Under the pieces are notes generated by a model. The model was not told the origin of the DNA and did not search any database. It saw nothing but the letters and a program-made list of their open reading frames with translations. A stretch of DNA of 64,000 bases from Xestospongia muta (Eukaryota; Porifera; Demospongiae; Haplosclerida; Petrosiidae): positions 1,201,594 through 1,265,593 of the forward strand of contig OY848919.1 in NCBI GenBank assembly GCA_963693285.1. Direction: 5' to 3'. Every line of letters begins with the position of its first letter. The first letter of the stretch is position 1. Shown here piece after piece: positions 49,207 through 61,600 of the stretch. The translations under genes and the position numbers were made by a program.

Positions 49207-50757
49207 GAGTAATACAATAAACATAGTCCATTATCTACCACTACATCAAGTCAATCAGGTGATACACACAATATTATAATTAATGTTATTACAGTTGACC
49301 ACAATAAATACTTGTCTAACTAGTATATATTGAGTGATACTATAACATATGTACATGTACTTGGATTATCACCATCAATCCTTGTACTACCACTATAACA
49401 TATGTACATGTATTTGGATTATCACCATCAATCCTTGTACTACCACTATAACATATGTACATGTACTTGGATTATCACCATCAATCCTTGTACTACCACT
49501 ATAGTATGTCATACCTTTCTAATATTCTCCATCTTAGAAATTCTCTCATAAGTTTTAACAATGATGTTGTCTGATTTTGTACTGTAAACTCAATATCTGC
49601 TAACTCCTCTTTAATATCTTCCTCTTTTACTTTGTGATGTACTTTGTGTAGTACTTGGTTTGCTTTATCTAGTCTACCTTTCTTTACTAACCACCTACAA
49701 ATCAATGATCATTATATAACAGACTGTTTGCAGTCACTTTTACAAACCTTGGCGTTTCTGGAAGACATAACATTCCTACAATGAGTATGGTTGCTAGGAT
49801 ACATTGTAAACCTAGTGCAATCCTCCAACCAAAACCAGTTTTCCTCACAGCTAAACTCACACAAAAACTAACCTAATATAAACAACGTTGTTATATACTC
49901 ACTATATTGTGTCATCTGTAGTGACACTTACCATAATACCAGCTGTAATAAATAACTGATTTAAAGAGACTAGTCGACCTCTGAGTGTCTTAGGAGCAAT
50001 TTCTGCATTATAAACTGGTACAACCATACTTAATATCCTAAACAAGTAAATATATTACTTGTAAAAATATATAAAATTCACTGATACAATGTATTATAAC
50101 TAACACATACATTGTAGCTGTCTAGAACTTACCCTACACCAGTTCCTGCAACCAATCGTCCCACTAGAACCATCCTAGAGAGAGAGAAAGTGTGTCTTTA
50201 TGATTTTCTAGTCTTATCACTTACCAAAGATACATTGACGCTGTTTGTATTCCTCCGCCAATAAAAAAGACCACACCCCCTAATATGATGGCATATTTAC
50301 GACCAATTAAATCCGATAAACCTATGTCAATAAAATGTCACATGACATCACATGATAGTTACATGATTGATACATGTACCTCCAGCTGTAAGTGCACCAA
50401 AAAAGCATCCAACAGAAAATAAGGATACAATTAGTCCCTAAACAAATGGACAGATAAACAGAAATGGACAGATAGGAATCACTTTACAAGTAGAGCATTT
50501 TCATTTTGATCACTGCCAGCACAGCTCAATCCAGAGTCATTAGAGTTATCTGTGAATTCATCTACTTTAGTGAGATTCATTGTCTCACGGAATCCATCCA
50601 TATCTTTCACACCATTTATTACTCTAAATGGATGAATGGATAGATATAAGGACATATCAATATATGAATGGACAAATGGATCATACCCAATATCATATCC
50701 AAACATAAATCCACCAAAAGCAGCGAATGCAGTAAGTACAATGACATAACCCTGCAT
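47219..50757 (-). CDS. Sugar porter (MFS, SLC2/GLUT-type), intact copy B
   Basis: About 12 exons giving a 12-helix sugar porter. In order: [20 protein letters not shown] (TM1, start ATG 50757); an extracellular-loop exon about 50507-50625; [16 protein letters not shown] (TM2-3 loop signature) near 50290; [17 protein letters not shown] near 50000; [10 protein letters not shown] and PETPRW (49700-49860); the cytoplasmic loop exon about 49510-49695; LQLFQQFTG then NVIMYYSTSIF (49140, 49020); [10 protein letters not shown] (48860); [17 protein letters not shown] (about 48300) and [12 protein letters not shown] (48100). The last exons give [18 protein letters not shown], then [19 protein letters not shown] and stop at 47219. 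The QQxTGIN-like and PETKG motifs fit hexose or inositol porters of the plasma membrane; the substrate cannot be told. I checked several splice phases and they join in frame. Confidence 0.85.
49342..49502. repeat. 53-base minisatellite, three copies, in a porter intron
   Basis: Units start at 49342, 49395 and 49448 (ATAACATATGTACATGTA...). The pseudogene copy A has two units (about 15437-15545). A (GA)n run at 49181-49208 lies in the neighbouring intron. Confidence 0.85.
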
Positions 50758-50865
50758 CTTCTCTCCAGCCAGCAAGCACAAACAAAACAAAAGTAGGTGG
50801 AGTTCGTTTTAATTAACGTGGGAGACCAATTTACATTGCGTGGGTGTACGGTTTGAATTTTGATA
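50758..50865. promoter_or_regulatory. Short divergent promoter region, sugar porter / AtuA-like gene
   Basis: Only about 108 bases separate the two opposite start codons, so the genes probably share a bidirectional promoter. A related arrangement is kept at 16225-16290 between the two pseudogenes. No TATA box is obvious. Confidence 0.5.
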
Positions 50866-53800
50866 ATGGCTGGAGTCTTGAAATATATTTTGAAGCAACA
50901 GAGATCTTATTTGAGTTCTTTAACACATATCTCTCTATATTCCTCTGCTAGTAAACAGGACTCCATCAGAATAGGATGTTCCTCAGGGTTCTGGGGTGAT
51001 TCGGCTGATGCTGGTATGTACAGTCGCATACCCAGACCACAGTTTAGAATATTCAAGTATTATATGTTTCTATTTTCTTAGCTCCTCAACTTATTCGTCA
51101 TGGTAACTTGAATGTCTTGGTAGCAGATTATTTATCTGAAATAACTATGTCCCTGTTAGTAGCCGCAAGGAGGAAATCCCCAGTTAATTAAGACTAATTA
51201 ATTAATAAGTCATGAATATCATTATCATTGTATAGGATTTAGGTTACACACCAGATTTTATTAGACACATGAAGCCAGTACTATATGACATTAAACGTCA
51301 TGGTGATTAACATTATAATGACCACACCCTATTTACTACTCTTTAATTAGGTGTACAGGTCGTGGCCAATGCTGGTGGAATTAATCCCGAAGGTTGTGTG
51401 AATGCTTTAAAAGAATTAGCATCTTCACAAGGGGTAGAACTCTCGGTTGCTATGGTAACAGGCGATGACTTAATGAAAAATGTAAGCCATTAAATATATT
51501 ATAGTATTTACATTTAGCTGTGCATCTTTACATATTTTTGATCACATGATTGTCATGTGATCAACAGCTACAAGTGATTAAGGACAGTGGTCTAGCTATT
51601 GATATGGACACTGGTCTGCCATTACCAAAATCTGTATTAAGTATGAATGCATACCTTGGGTAAGGTGGATGATCTCCATGGCAACGTGATGCTTTCAGTT
51701 AATTAAATAGGGGTTTTCCCATTGCCGATGCTCTTAGTAAAGGTGCTAATATTGTTATTACTGGACGATGTACTGACTCAGCCCTTGTACTTGGTCCACT
51801 AATTAACAAGGTATGTGATCATGTGTCAGTCACATGACTTGTGTCTTTATTATTATCCATTCAGTTCGGATGGAAAGAAACAGATTATGACTTATTAGCT
51901 TCAGGAAGGTAGGTATTATTGATATATAATTAATGCATCATATGAATGTCATTTGATCAGTTTGGCTGGACATTTAATAGAATGTGGAGCTCAAGTAACT
52001 GGCGGAATATTCACAGATTGGGACAATGTAGAAGGATGGTTAGTGTATGCATCCATTTAAAGTATCATTGATCCATTTTTGTTGTAGGGACAATATTGGA
52101 TTTCCGATAGTTGAATGTTATAAAGATGGGTCTTTTGTAGTCACTAAACCTCCTGATACTGGGGGTGTGGTCAACTACGGCACTGTTGCTGAACAAGTAC
52201 ATTCTTCCATCTTTCTATTGATCCATCCATTCATTAATCCACTTTATTCATCCATTGATCCATTTTATCCAGATTGTTTACGAGATAGATGATCCAACCA
52301 ATTATATTCTTCCTGATGTGTCATGTGACTTCTCACAAGTAATATTAACTGAATTACCAGGTAATATACATGTATAATTAACAGTAACTACTATGATGTC
52401 ATCATTACATCATCAAACTAGATGTAGGTGTATTAGTCAAGGGAGCTAAAGGTTACCCAGCCACACCCACTTATAAAGTATATTGTCCTCATAAATGGAA
52501 ACCACCCACTTTTCTCCTAAAAGGTATCTACAACATATATGGATGGCTACCGTACTACAGTTGTCTGTCCTATTATTGGACCAAGAGCTCCTGAAAAAAT
52601 TCAAAAAACAGCAGAAGCTATTTTGAAGAGGTAATTTTTCTATTATTGCAATGTAAGTTCACTTTAACAGGATACCACTGGACAACCTTTGGACGTTCTT
52701 TTCATAGACACAATATTTTTTGTATTTAAATGAACAGCTGGTATTGTTAATAGTAATATGTCCTCATGGACAGGCTCTATTGTATTATTACAATACAAGT
52801 AGAAATATATTCAAATGTATTATATTTATTACATGTAGGACTAGGAGAATGTTTAAAGAAAATGGTTATGAAGATTACAGTGAGACATTTATTAGAGTAG
52901 GTTGCCTTGTATCTACGTAACTGTCCATTCATAATTTCATTTATCCATTCCTCATGTCATCTGTCCATTCTTAACTTCATTTGTCATTCATTTATCCATT
53001 AAATTGAATTATAAGTCATCCATCTATTGATATTCATCCATTTATTACTTCATCTGTCCATCATGCTGTCCAGGTATTGGGTGATTCTTCTTCAGCTGTG
53101 TTATGGCTAGGAGTGAAGCACCAACAAAAAGAAGCGCTGACATTATTTACACAAGAAATAGCTCCAGCTGGTACTGGAATGGGTACGTCAACTATATTTG
53201 ATAAATGGACAAATGAATGGATAGACTATGGATAGATTGACAGATGAAGTGACTGATGGACAAACAGACAAATGGATGGATGGTATGATACTCAACTTGT
53301 TCTCTTTTGTTAGCCCCTGGTCTAACTGCAATGGTAGGAGGAAGACCAAAAGTGTATGTACTTGTATTACGTAACCATATGACCAGTACCTCCTTCTTAG
53401 AACACCTGTGCTGAAGTTAATGTCCTTTCTCTACCCTAAAGACAAGTTACCTGTAAGGAACGAAAGGAGAGAGGGAGGGAAGAAGGGAGGGAAGAAGGAA
53501 AGACAGAGAGAGGGAGAGATAACAATCATTCTATTTCATTAAGGTCACTGTATCAATGGATGACAAAATATTATCAGAGAGGACATACTGGTCATCATCA
53601 ATGGAGACCACTGCAAGAAGAGATGAACCACACACACCAAATACAAAAGTGACTGATGTCACAACTCTATCAACAGCTTTACCTAAACATGTAAAATATT
53701 TACAAGAGATAGCTTATATGAGGAGTGGTGATAAAGGGAACACCGCTAATATTGGTGAGCAACTGTGTAATGATATGAGAGATATTAATGATATTATTAA

Positions 53801-54786
53801 CAGGAGTTGTTTGTCGTAAACCTGAGTATTATCAATATTTAAAACAGTTCCTAACTAAAGAGATCGTAGCCGAACAATTTAAAAACTACTTGGAACCGTC
53901 TGAATCTGAAACATATTTGGATCTAGTTACTAGGTAAGGCAATGCTAATATGAATAGATCCTGTTACTAACTTAAATCATCAGTTATTTCCTAATAAGGA
54001 AATACCATAAGGGTATAAATTTTCGTGGGAGATTTACTTTCGCTGTATTCGTGGGTTGTTGTTTTATGACAAAATTTAACTTTATTCTACCCATGCGTAA
54101 TCACATGATCTCAATAACAGCATGTAAACTGGTAAATTTCAAGAATATTGTTTAGTTGGTTAGTCAATAGCTCTTTTCAAGTATCTACGTATTATTGACA
54201 ACTTTCCTAGTCCATATAGACCATTGCCATCTAACGTTTTAACCAAAACTATCATACTCACCATGGATTCATAGGAATAGCTAGCCATACTTCGCGAAAA
54301 TTACACTTGTATTCATGACATGTGTCTCATACCACACCCATTAATTAATACCTCACACCCACTAAACACAAAATTTAATACCCATGAAATTTAAATAATA
54401 AAGTAACATTTAAAAAAACATGAAAATTTAAACCCTCAAAAATTAGTACCCTTATGGTAATACCTTATTATTCAACGCTGAGAACATTTTATGGTAAGAC
54501 CATTTTCCAATGACCTAAAACCTTCCATTTGTCTTTTTAACTGCTCAGATATTTTCTACACAAACGTCACTATATTTTATTATCATATTATATAGATATG
54601 AACTACCTGGTATAAATGGTCTTAACTTTGTGCTTCGTAAGTCTCTTGGTGGAGGGGGTGTGGCTTCATTACGTAATGATCCTCAGGTAAAATTTTGTTG
54701 CTATGGTAACTTGAATTTTCCCAACTGATGCAATCCAGGGTAAAGGTTACGCACAAATGTTGGCAGAATTACAACTTGAAAAGTGA
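50866..54786 (+). CDS. AtuA-like (DUF1446) protein, possibly mitochondrial
   Basis: About 18 exons with a start ATG at 50866. The first residues ([20 protein letters not shown]) are basic, with Ser/Thr and no acid, like a mitochondrial presequence. Next is [16 protein letters not shown], the family's N-terminal glycine motif, then [69 protein letters not shown], and a C-terminal part with [14 protein letters not shown] typical of the small AtuA-like C-terminal domain. It ends [15 protein letters not shown], stop at 54786. In bacteria AtuA acts in acyclic terpene and leucine-type catabolism; the animal role is unknown. A GA-rich purine tract lies in an intron (about 53456-53520). It has many introns, so it is not a contaminant. 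Confidence 0.85.
53456..53520 (+). repeat. Purine-rich (GA/GGA) tract in an AtuA-like intron
   Basis: About 65 bases almost purely of A and G on the plus strand, with GGGA/GAAG repeats; could form triplex DNA. Confidence 0.8.
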
Positions 54787-54908
54787 ACTGTTTGAAGATA
54801 ATATAATATTAATCTGATATAGTATTTGTCATTGCATTTTGTGTTTTAGATGAAAAATAAATACTAATATATTGTAAACCTGCTTGGATGAAATGTTCAT
54901 GTTGAAGG

Positions 54909-57597
54909 TCAGAATGAAACTAGGGACACTTCTAACATTTCAATTCCTTTCCAATAATTCAAAAACTTTATACTCCTGGCCATTATGTTGCGTTTTGCAA
55001 TCATCAGAGCTGTCACACCATTTTGTGTTTGAAGATCGGGATTAGCATTTCCTTTGAGAAGGAGCTCAATGATATGGTGGTGACCATTTTTGCTGGCAAG
55101 TATTAAAGCTGTCCACCCATCTTCTTCTTGATGGTTAGGGTTGACATTTTCCTGTAGTAGGAGTTCCACAACTTGGTAATGGCCATTTTGACTGGCAGAC
55201 ATTAGAGCCGTCCAACCATTTTGTGTTTGAAGGTTAGGATTGGTGTTTTCTTTAAGTAGAAGTTCTACAACTCGGTAATGGCCATTTTGACTGGCAAGTA
55301 TCAAAGCTGTCCATCCATCATGTGTTTGAATATTAGGATCTGCATTTGCAGCAAGTAAAAGTTCAACAACTCGGTAATGGCCATTTTGACTAGCATATAT
55401 CAGAGCTGTCCAGCCATGATGTTTCTTGAGATTAGGATCAGCATTTTTCTTAAGAAGAGCTTTAACAACTTGAAAATGACCATTTTCACTAGCAAGCATC
55501 AAAGCTGTTGAACCTGTCTGTGTTTGAAGGTTAGGATCGGCTTCTTTCATGAGTAGATGTTTAGTGATTTGAGAATACCCTTTTTCACTGGAATACATGA
55601 GAGCAGTTGAGCCACTCTGTTTTTGAATATTTGGATCAGCTTTTCCTTTGAGTAAAAGTTTAACAACTTGATAATGACCATTTCCACTTGCAAGTATCAA
55701 AGCCGTTGAACCTGTCTGTGTTTGAAGATTAGGATCAGCTTTCTTCGCAAGTAGATATTCAGTAACTTGGTAATGGCCTTTCTGACTGCCATACATTAGA
55801 GCAGTCTTGCCATCTTGTGTCTGAAGATTAGGATCAGCTTTTGCTTTTAGTAGAAGTTCAACAATATGGTAATGGCCATTTTCACTGGCCAGTATCAGAG
55901 CTGTTACACCTTTTTGTGCTTGAAGATCAGGGTCAGCATTTCGTTCAAGTAAAAGTTCGATGACTTGGTAATGACCATTGAAACTGGCAGCCATCAAAGC
56001 ATTCCAACCATCATTGTTTTGTATTTTTGGACTGGCTTGAACCTGCAGTAGCAGATCAACTATCTTGTAGGAATTATTTTCACAAGCGATCATTAATGCA
56101 GTGTAACCGTTGTTATCTTGAATGTCCACTTTAGCTCCAACTGATATTAGTGTCTGTACAACTTGTTCACGCTCACCATTAGTAGCTAACATTAATGCTG
56201 TTCTTCCTTCTTCATTCTGGTAGTCAATATCAACTCCTAACTCCAGTAGCAATGTGACATCATTATTATGACCTGCTTGTGCTGCTTGAAGTAGTGTTTG
56301 CTCAAAAGTGAAAGTTATATCCTCTTCTTTCATTAAAACGAGTTTACCATCGACAATAATTTCAAACATACCAAGTTGGTACATAAACACCATTTTCTCA
56401 GTTACTATGAGTATTTCTCGGTTGCTATGAGTATGAGAGAATGGCATTGTGAGTGAGGTAATAGAAACCTAACACAAATGGATCCTGGCAGAATTTGAAT
56501 ATGTGAATACAGAACTTCTCCAAACAAATATAAAAGTAACCTTTTAAGACTTTTTATTGTCATATTTTCCCATCGTTTTGTTAATTTGATGATGACTTCA
56601 CAGGTTGTGTCAGTGGCCTCATACCTTGGTGGAAATGTTTCTCGAATAGCTTTCTTGATAACCTCTAGCTCAGCTGACTCTTCAAATACATCAAGTTCTT
56701 GTAAGTAGTGTCGTAGTTCAGTTTGTAAGACATCACCACAAAGAAACTCATTAACAATGCTCTCTATTAATGCACAGTTCAGAAAGCAGTAATGAACTTT
56801 GATTTCATTAAATAACTTGTCAATGCTTGTCAACTCTGTCAGTTTATCCAGTTCTATTTCTTCTGATAATAGTAATCCAAGATGTCTAGCTATGTCAGTT
56901 AATTTACATTTACTAGTTTTTATCATCTGTTCAAGTTGACTTATAATCCTACGCACCAGTGATGTAAAGTTGTGAAGAAGTCTCTTTAGTTCTGTTGCAA
57001 CTAGATCTTTAGAACTAATTGTCAATTCTGTTCTTGTTATCTGACTCTGGCTTTCTGATTGAGTGTGTGGTGTACAATGAAGTATTGTGTTGTCTTCTTT
57101 GGTCTGTTCCTTTAGTACTTCAATGTTGCTTTGTTTGTCATCATTCACCATTATCCTCTCAGCTATTTTGTCATCAAAACTGTGTGTATCTAGTTAAAAG
57201 GCACCCACATATATGTCTCATCAGTTATCAACTAGTTACACTCACCTTGATAAGGATCTACTTGTGGTATGGTAGTAGTAAGATTTTCTTGTACTTTTGA
57301 GGCTAGAGTGTGTTCATTAGCTTTTGACAGGGCATTAATTACTTTAGACCAGCTTGCGGAAGAGTCAACTTTGAGCCATTCTGAGAAGAGAGCCAACTTT
57401 CGAAGATCAGTTGACCTATTATCATTTTCAATCTTTTCAATCATAGCACTGGACATCTTAGGTAGATGAACACCAAACTTTTGCCATTTTACTAGTGGTT
57501 CAAGTAGGTCCATTAGTTCAGACTCTGTAGGTCTGTTAGACAGTCTAGGACTATCTACTGGTAGAGTGGTAGTACATCTTGTAGGATTGTCAGACAT
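54909..57597 (-). CDS. Death-module-ankyrin protein 1, with a frame break
   Basis: Exon 1 (57246-57597) starts MSDNPTRCTTTLPVDSPRLS and encodes a Death domain (residues about 25-105). Exon 2 starts at 57189 and joins in phase 1 (QDTHSFDDKIAER). It encodes a charged linker, then the alpha/beta module (CFLNCALIESIVNEF helix; GSICVRFLLPHSQCHSLI strands) and about 14 ankyrin repeats of about 33 residues (GWTALILASQNGHYRVVELL type), stop at 54909. A 20-base tandem duplication (56397-56436) at the end of the module shifts the frame, so the reference reads as two overlapping frames (56405-57151 and 54909-56447). Either a mutated copy or two separate products; the paralogue below is continuous at this point. 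Ankyrin arrays bind proteins; the Death domain suggests signalling. Confidence 0.8.
56397..56436 (-). repeat. 20-base tandem duplication that breaks the ankyrin-1 frame
   Basis: Plus strand units CTCAGTTACTATGAGTATTT (56397-56416) and CTCGGTTGCTATGAGTATGA (56417-56436). The paralogue at about 61262-61282 has one unit. Confidence 0.9.
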
Positions 57598-58224
57598 AAC
57601 GGAAACAATGACCCTAGTAGTTAGAGCTCTTTAAATCCCCTTCTGTACATAACAACCTATAATCTAATTGCAGTTAGTTGTAATATGTAATTATAACTAA
57701 TTGAATTAATAATTTTTTTTATGATTACTTAGTTAGTGTTAACTTATAAGACTTTACATCATGTGACTATAACTCTAGGGTATAGAAATCCATTGTTGAT
57801 GTATTCTATTAATACATGTTACATGTAGAAACAGTCAATGTTTCTACAGTTAATAAAGGTAAGACTATATCCATATTGCCATGTCATCCCTGAAGTAAAA
57901 GAATATAGTTAGAGCTATCTACAAGACTATTGAGTAATGATCTTGAATAGCTTAGAATAATTTGGGGTACTGTATACAGAACAGTTGTTTTATATATACT
58001 AGTCCAGTACTAATACATGTACTTTACAATCTCTGTACGTATCAAGATGAGGACACCTGTAATAAGACAGATCTAGAGTATCCAAGTATGAATTATATAC
58101 TCTTACAGATTTTCTATGAAGATTTAAGTAATGACATACAACTTGTATTGTAAATGGTGATTAGTGGGTGCTTATAAGAGTGAATATGTATAAAATGTTG
58201 TTTATTTTACAATATTACATTGTA
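57598..58224. other. Spacer between the two Death-ankyrin genes
   Basis: AT-rich. A short plus-strand frame at 57962-58153 has no family resemblance. No gene is supported. It contains the 5' flank of the first ankyrin gene. Confidence 0.5.
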
Positions 58225-58320
58225 GACATGAACTACCTGGTAATGATTATTAATGTGTTAAACTTTTATGTTTTATAAGTCTGTTAGTGGAGGGGTACAT
58301 AAGTTAGTGGAGGAATGCAT
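58225..58320 (+). pseudogene. Relic of an AtuA-like 3' exon
   Basis: Matches the exon at about 54596-54690 ([20 protein letters not shown]): 'gaactacctggta' and 'ataagtctgttagtggaggggt' are kept, with stops and small deletions. It lies downstream of the second ankyrin gene just as the real exon lies downstream of the first, so the duplication that made the ankyrin pair carried the AtuA 3' end with it. Confidence 0.7.
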
Positions 58321-58675
58321 TTTTGACATCTCTCTCTCATAAGAAGTAGTACGTTCATAACTGTTATCAATCTACATAGGAGCTATCAGAGTAGACCTGT
58401 GTGTATAGTTATTATTGAAAGTGTTAGTCTGGCATTGCTATCCCTTTGTTTAGTGTATTAGTTACCTCATTATCATAGCCCAGTATGCATGTATTTCATG
58501 ACTTTAAATAGATTGACTTATTTTTTAGTTCCTGTGGAAAATTCCTTTTAAAATACATTTTAAATTTTCAGCTTGCACATGACAAAACAACATTGTATAT
58601 TAATAGTATTGTAATAATATTGCATTTTCGTTAATCTTCTTCTGGATATTTTCATTTTGTGGAGTTGTATTCAAA

Positions 58676-61600
58676 TTAAGATCTAACTGCTATAAAACTG
58701 AGTGATAATTCATTTATCATGTTTGGTGTTTTTTGGAGCCTGTGATCTTCCTCTTGTAAAGCCGCGTATTCTTTGTTATTGAGATTATAATGTATTTCTT
58801 TGTTAAATAGAGACTTATTTGTCTCCATACTTTGCACAAACTGGTCTAAAGTTGAGTCATCAAATGGCTCTAAGTTTTCAGATGGTTCATCATTAGTACT
58901 ACTATCAATATATTTTTCTAGTAATTCTACAACTTGGTAATGGCCTTTCATACCAGCTAACAGTGAAGCAATCCAAATGTCTTGTTTTTTATTAAGATTA
59001 GAATTTTGTTTAAGTAAGAGGGCAACAACTTGGTAATGACCACTGTGACTAGCTAACATTAGAGAAGTCAAACCAAGTTCTGTTTGAAGATTAGGATTTG
59101 CCTTTCTGCTAAGTAGACACTCAACGACTTGGTGATGGCCATTAACACTAGCAGACATCAAAGCAGTCCATCCATTTTGTTTGTCAAGGTTAGGATTAGC
59201 ATTTTCTTTGAGTAAAAGCTCAACAACTTTGAGATGGCCATTTAGACTGGCAGACATTAAAGCGGTGCATCCATCTTCTCCTTGATGATTAGGATCAGCA
59301 TTTCTATTAAGTAAAAGCTTAACGACTTGGTGATGGCCATTTTGACTGGCAAACATTAAAGCAGTCACACCATCTTGTTGTCTTTGATGATTAGGATCAG
59401 CATTTCCATTGAGTAAAAGCTCAACAACTTGGAGATGGCCATTTTGACTGGCAGACATTAAAGCGGTGCGTCCATCTTCTCCTTGATGATTAGGATCAGC
59501 ATTTCTATTAAGTAAAAGCTTAACGACTTGGTGATGGCCATTTTGACTGGCAAACATTAAAGCAGTCACACCATCTTGTTGTCTTTGATGATTAGGATCA
59601 GCATTTCCATTGAGTAAAAGCTCAACAACTTGGAGATGGCCATTTTGACTGGCAGACATTAAAGCGGTGCGTCCATCTTCTCCTTGATGATTAGGATCAG
59701 CATTTCTATTAAGTAAAAGTTCGACGACTTGGTGATGGCCATTTTGACTGGCAAGTATCAAAGCAGTCACACCATCTTGTTTTCTTTGATGATTAGGATC
59801 AGCATTTCTATTAAGTAAAAGTTCGACGACTTGGTGATGGCCATTTTGACTGGCAAGTATCAAAGCAGTCACACCATCTTGTTTTCTTTGATGATTAGGA
59901 TCAGCATTTCTATTAAGTAAAAGTTCGACGACTTGGTGATGGCCATTTTGACTGGCAAGTATCAAAGCAGTCACACCATCTTGTTTTCTTTGATGATTAG
60001 GATCAGCATTTCCATTAAGTAAAAGCTCAACGACTTGGAGATGGCCATTTAGACTGGCAAACATCAAAGCAGTCCATCCATCTTCTTTTTGAAGATTGGG
60101 ATCAGCATTGCCATTAAGTAAAAGTTCAACAACTTGGTGATGGCCATTTTGACTGGCAGACATCAAAGCAGTCTGTCCATCTTCTCCTTGATGATTAGGA
60201 TCAGCATTTCCATTAAGTAAAAGCTCAACGACTTGGAGATGGCCATTTCGACTGGCAAACATCAAAGCAGTCCATCCATCTTCTTTTTGAAGATTGGGAT
60301 CAGCATTGCCATTAAGTAAAAGTTCAACAACTTGGTGATGGCCATTTTGACTGGCGAACATCAAAGCAGTCCGTCCATCTTCTCCTTGATGATTAGGATC
60401 AGCATTGCCATTAAGTAAACACTCGACAACTTGATGATGGCCATTTTCACTGGCAAATATCAGAGCAGTCATACCATCTTGTTGTCTTTGATGATTAGGG
60501 TTGACATTTTCTTTGAGTAAAAGCTCAATGATTTGATAATGGTCATTAACACTGGCAGACATCAAAGCATTCCATCCATTTTCTTTTTGAAGATTAGGAT
60601 CAGCATTTCCATTAAGTAAACGCTCGACAACTTGGTGATGGCCATTTTCACTGGCGAACATCAAAGCAGTCATACCATCTGGTCTTTGAAGGTTAGGATC
60701 AGCATTTTCTTTGAGTAAAAGCTCAATGATTTTGTAATGGCCACTGAAGCTGGCAGCCATTAAAGCTGTTGAACCATTTAAATTTTTAACCATAGGATCA
60801 GCATTTCTTTTGAGTAGAAGCTCTACAGCCTGGTAATGGCCACTATGACTAGCAAGAATTAATGCACTCCAACCATCTTGTCTTTGTATGTTAGGATTTC
60901 CTTGAGCTTGGAGTAGCAGGTCAACCATACTGCAGGAATTATTTTTACAAGCGATCATTAGTGCAGTGTAACCGTTGTTATCTTGAATGTCCACTTTAGC
61001 TCCAGCTGATATTAGTGTCTGCAGCACATTTTCATGCTCACCATTAGTAGCTAACATTAGTCCTGTTCTTCCTTCTTCATTCTGGTAGTCAATGTTAGCT
61101 CCTAATTCCAGTAGCAATGTGACATCATTGTTTTGACCAGCTTGCGCTGCTTGAAGTAGTGTTTGCTCAAAAGTGAATGTTGGAGCTTCTTCTTCCATTA
61201 AGATAGGTTGGTCATTGATGATCATTTCAAAGATACCAACATGATGCATAAAAGTTGTTTTCTCAGCTGCCATAAGTATGAGAGAGTGGCAACGTGAGCA
61301 AGGTGCCAGTAATCTCACACAAATTGATCCTGGTTCGATGTGAATGTGGCTTAAATAATGTTTCTTTGTAGGAAATAAGTAGTTAATAAGTTTATTAAAA
61401 TTTTGTAATGTCATTTGTCCACATCTTCCTTGTAGTTTGATGATGACTTCACATGTCGTTTCTGTAGTTTCTTGCTTTGGCAGATCTATCAGTGCCTCAT
61501 CAATAGCTGCTTTGAAGTGCTGTAGTTGAGCTACTTCCTGAAATGCTTCTAACTCTTCAAAATAATTTGTCAACTCATTTTTTAGGTCAGTTCCAGTAAG

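Noticed and set aside
49342..49502. 53-base repeats as a regulatory array
   Set aside because: They sit in an intron, vary in number between copies and show no further signal; a plain minisatellite is enough.
59270..60420. CRISPR-like array of regular 100-base repeats
   Set aside because: The repeats are in frame, encode ankyrin repeats throughout and have no spacer-repeat alternation.
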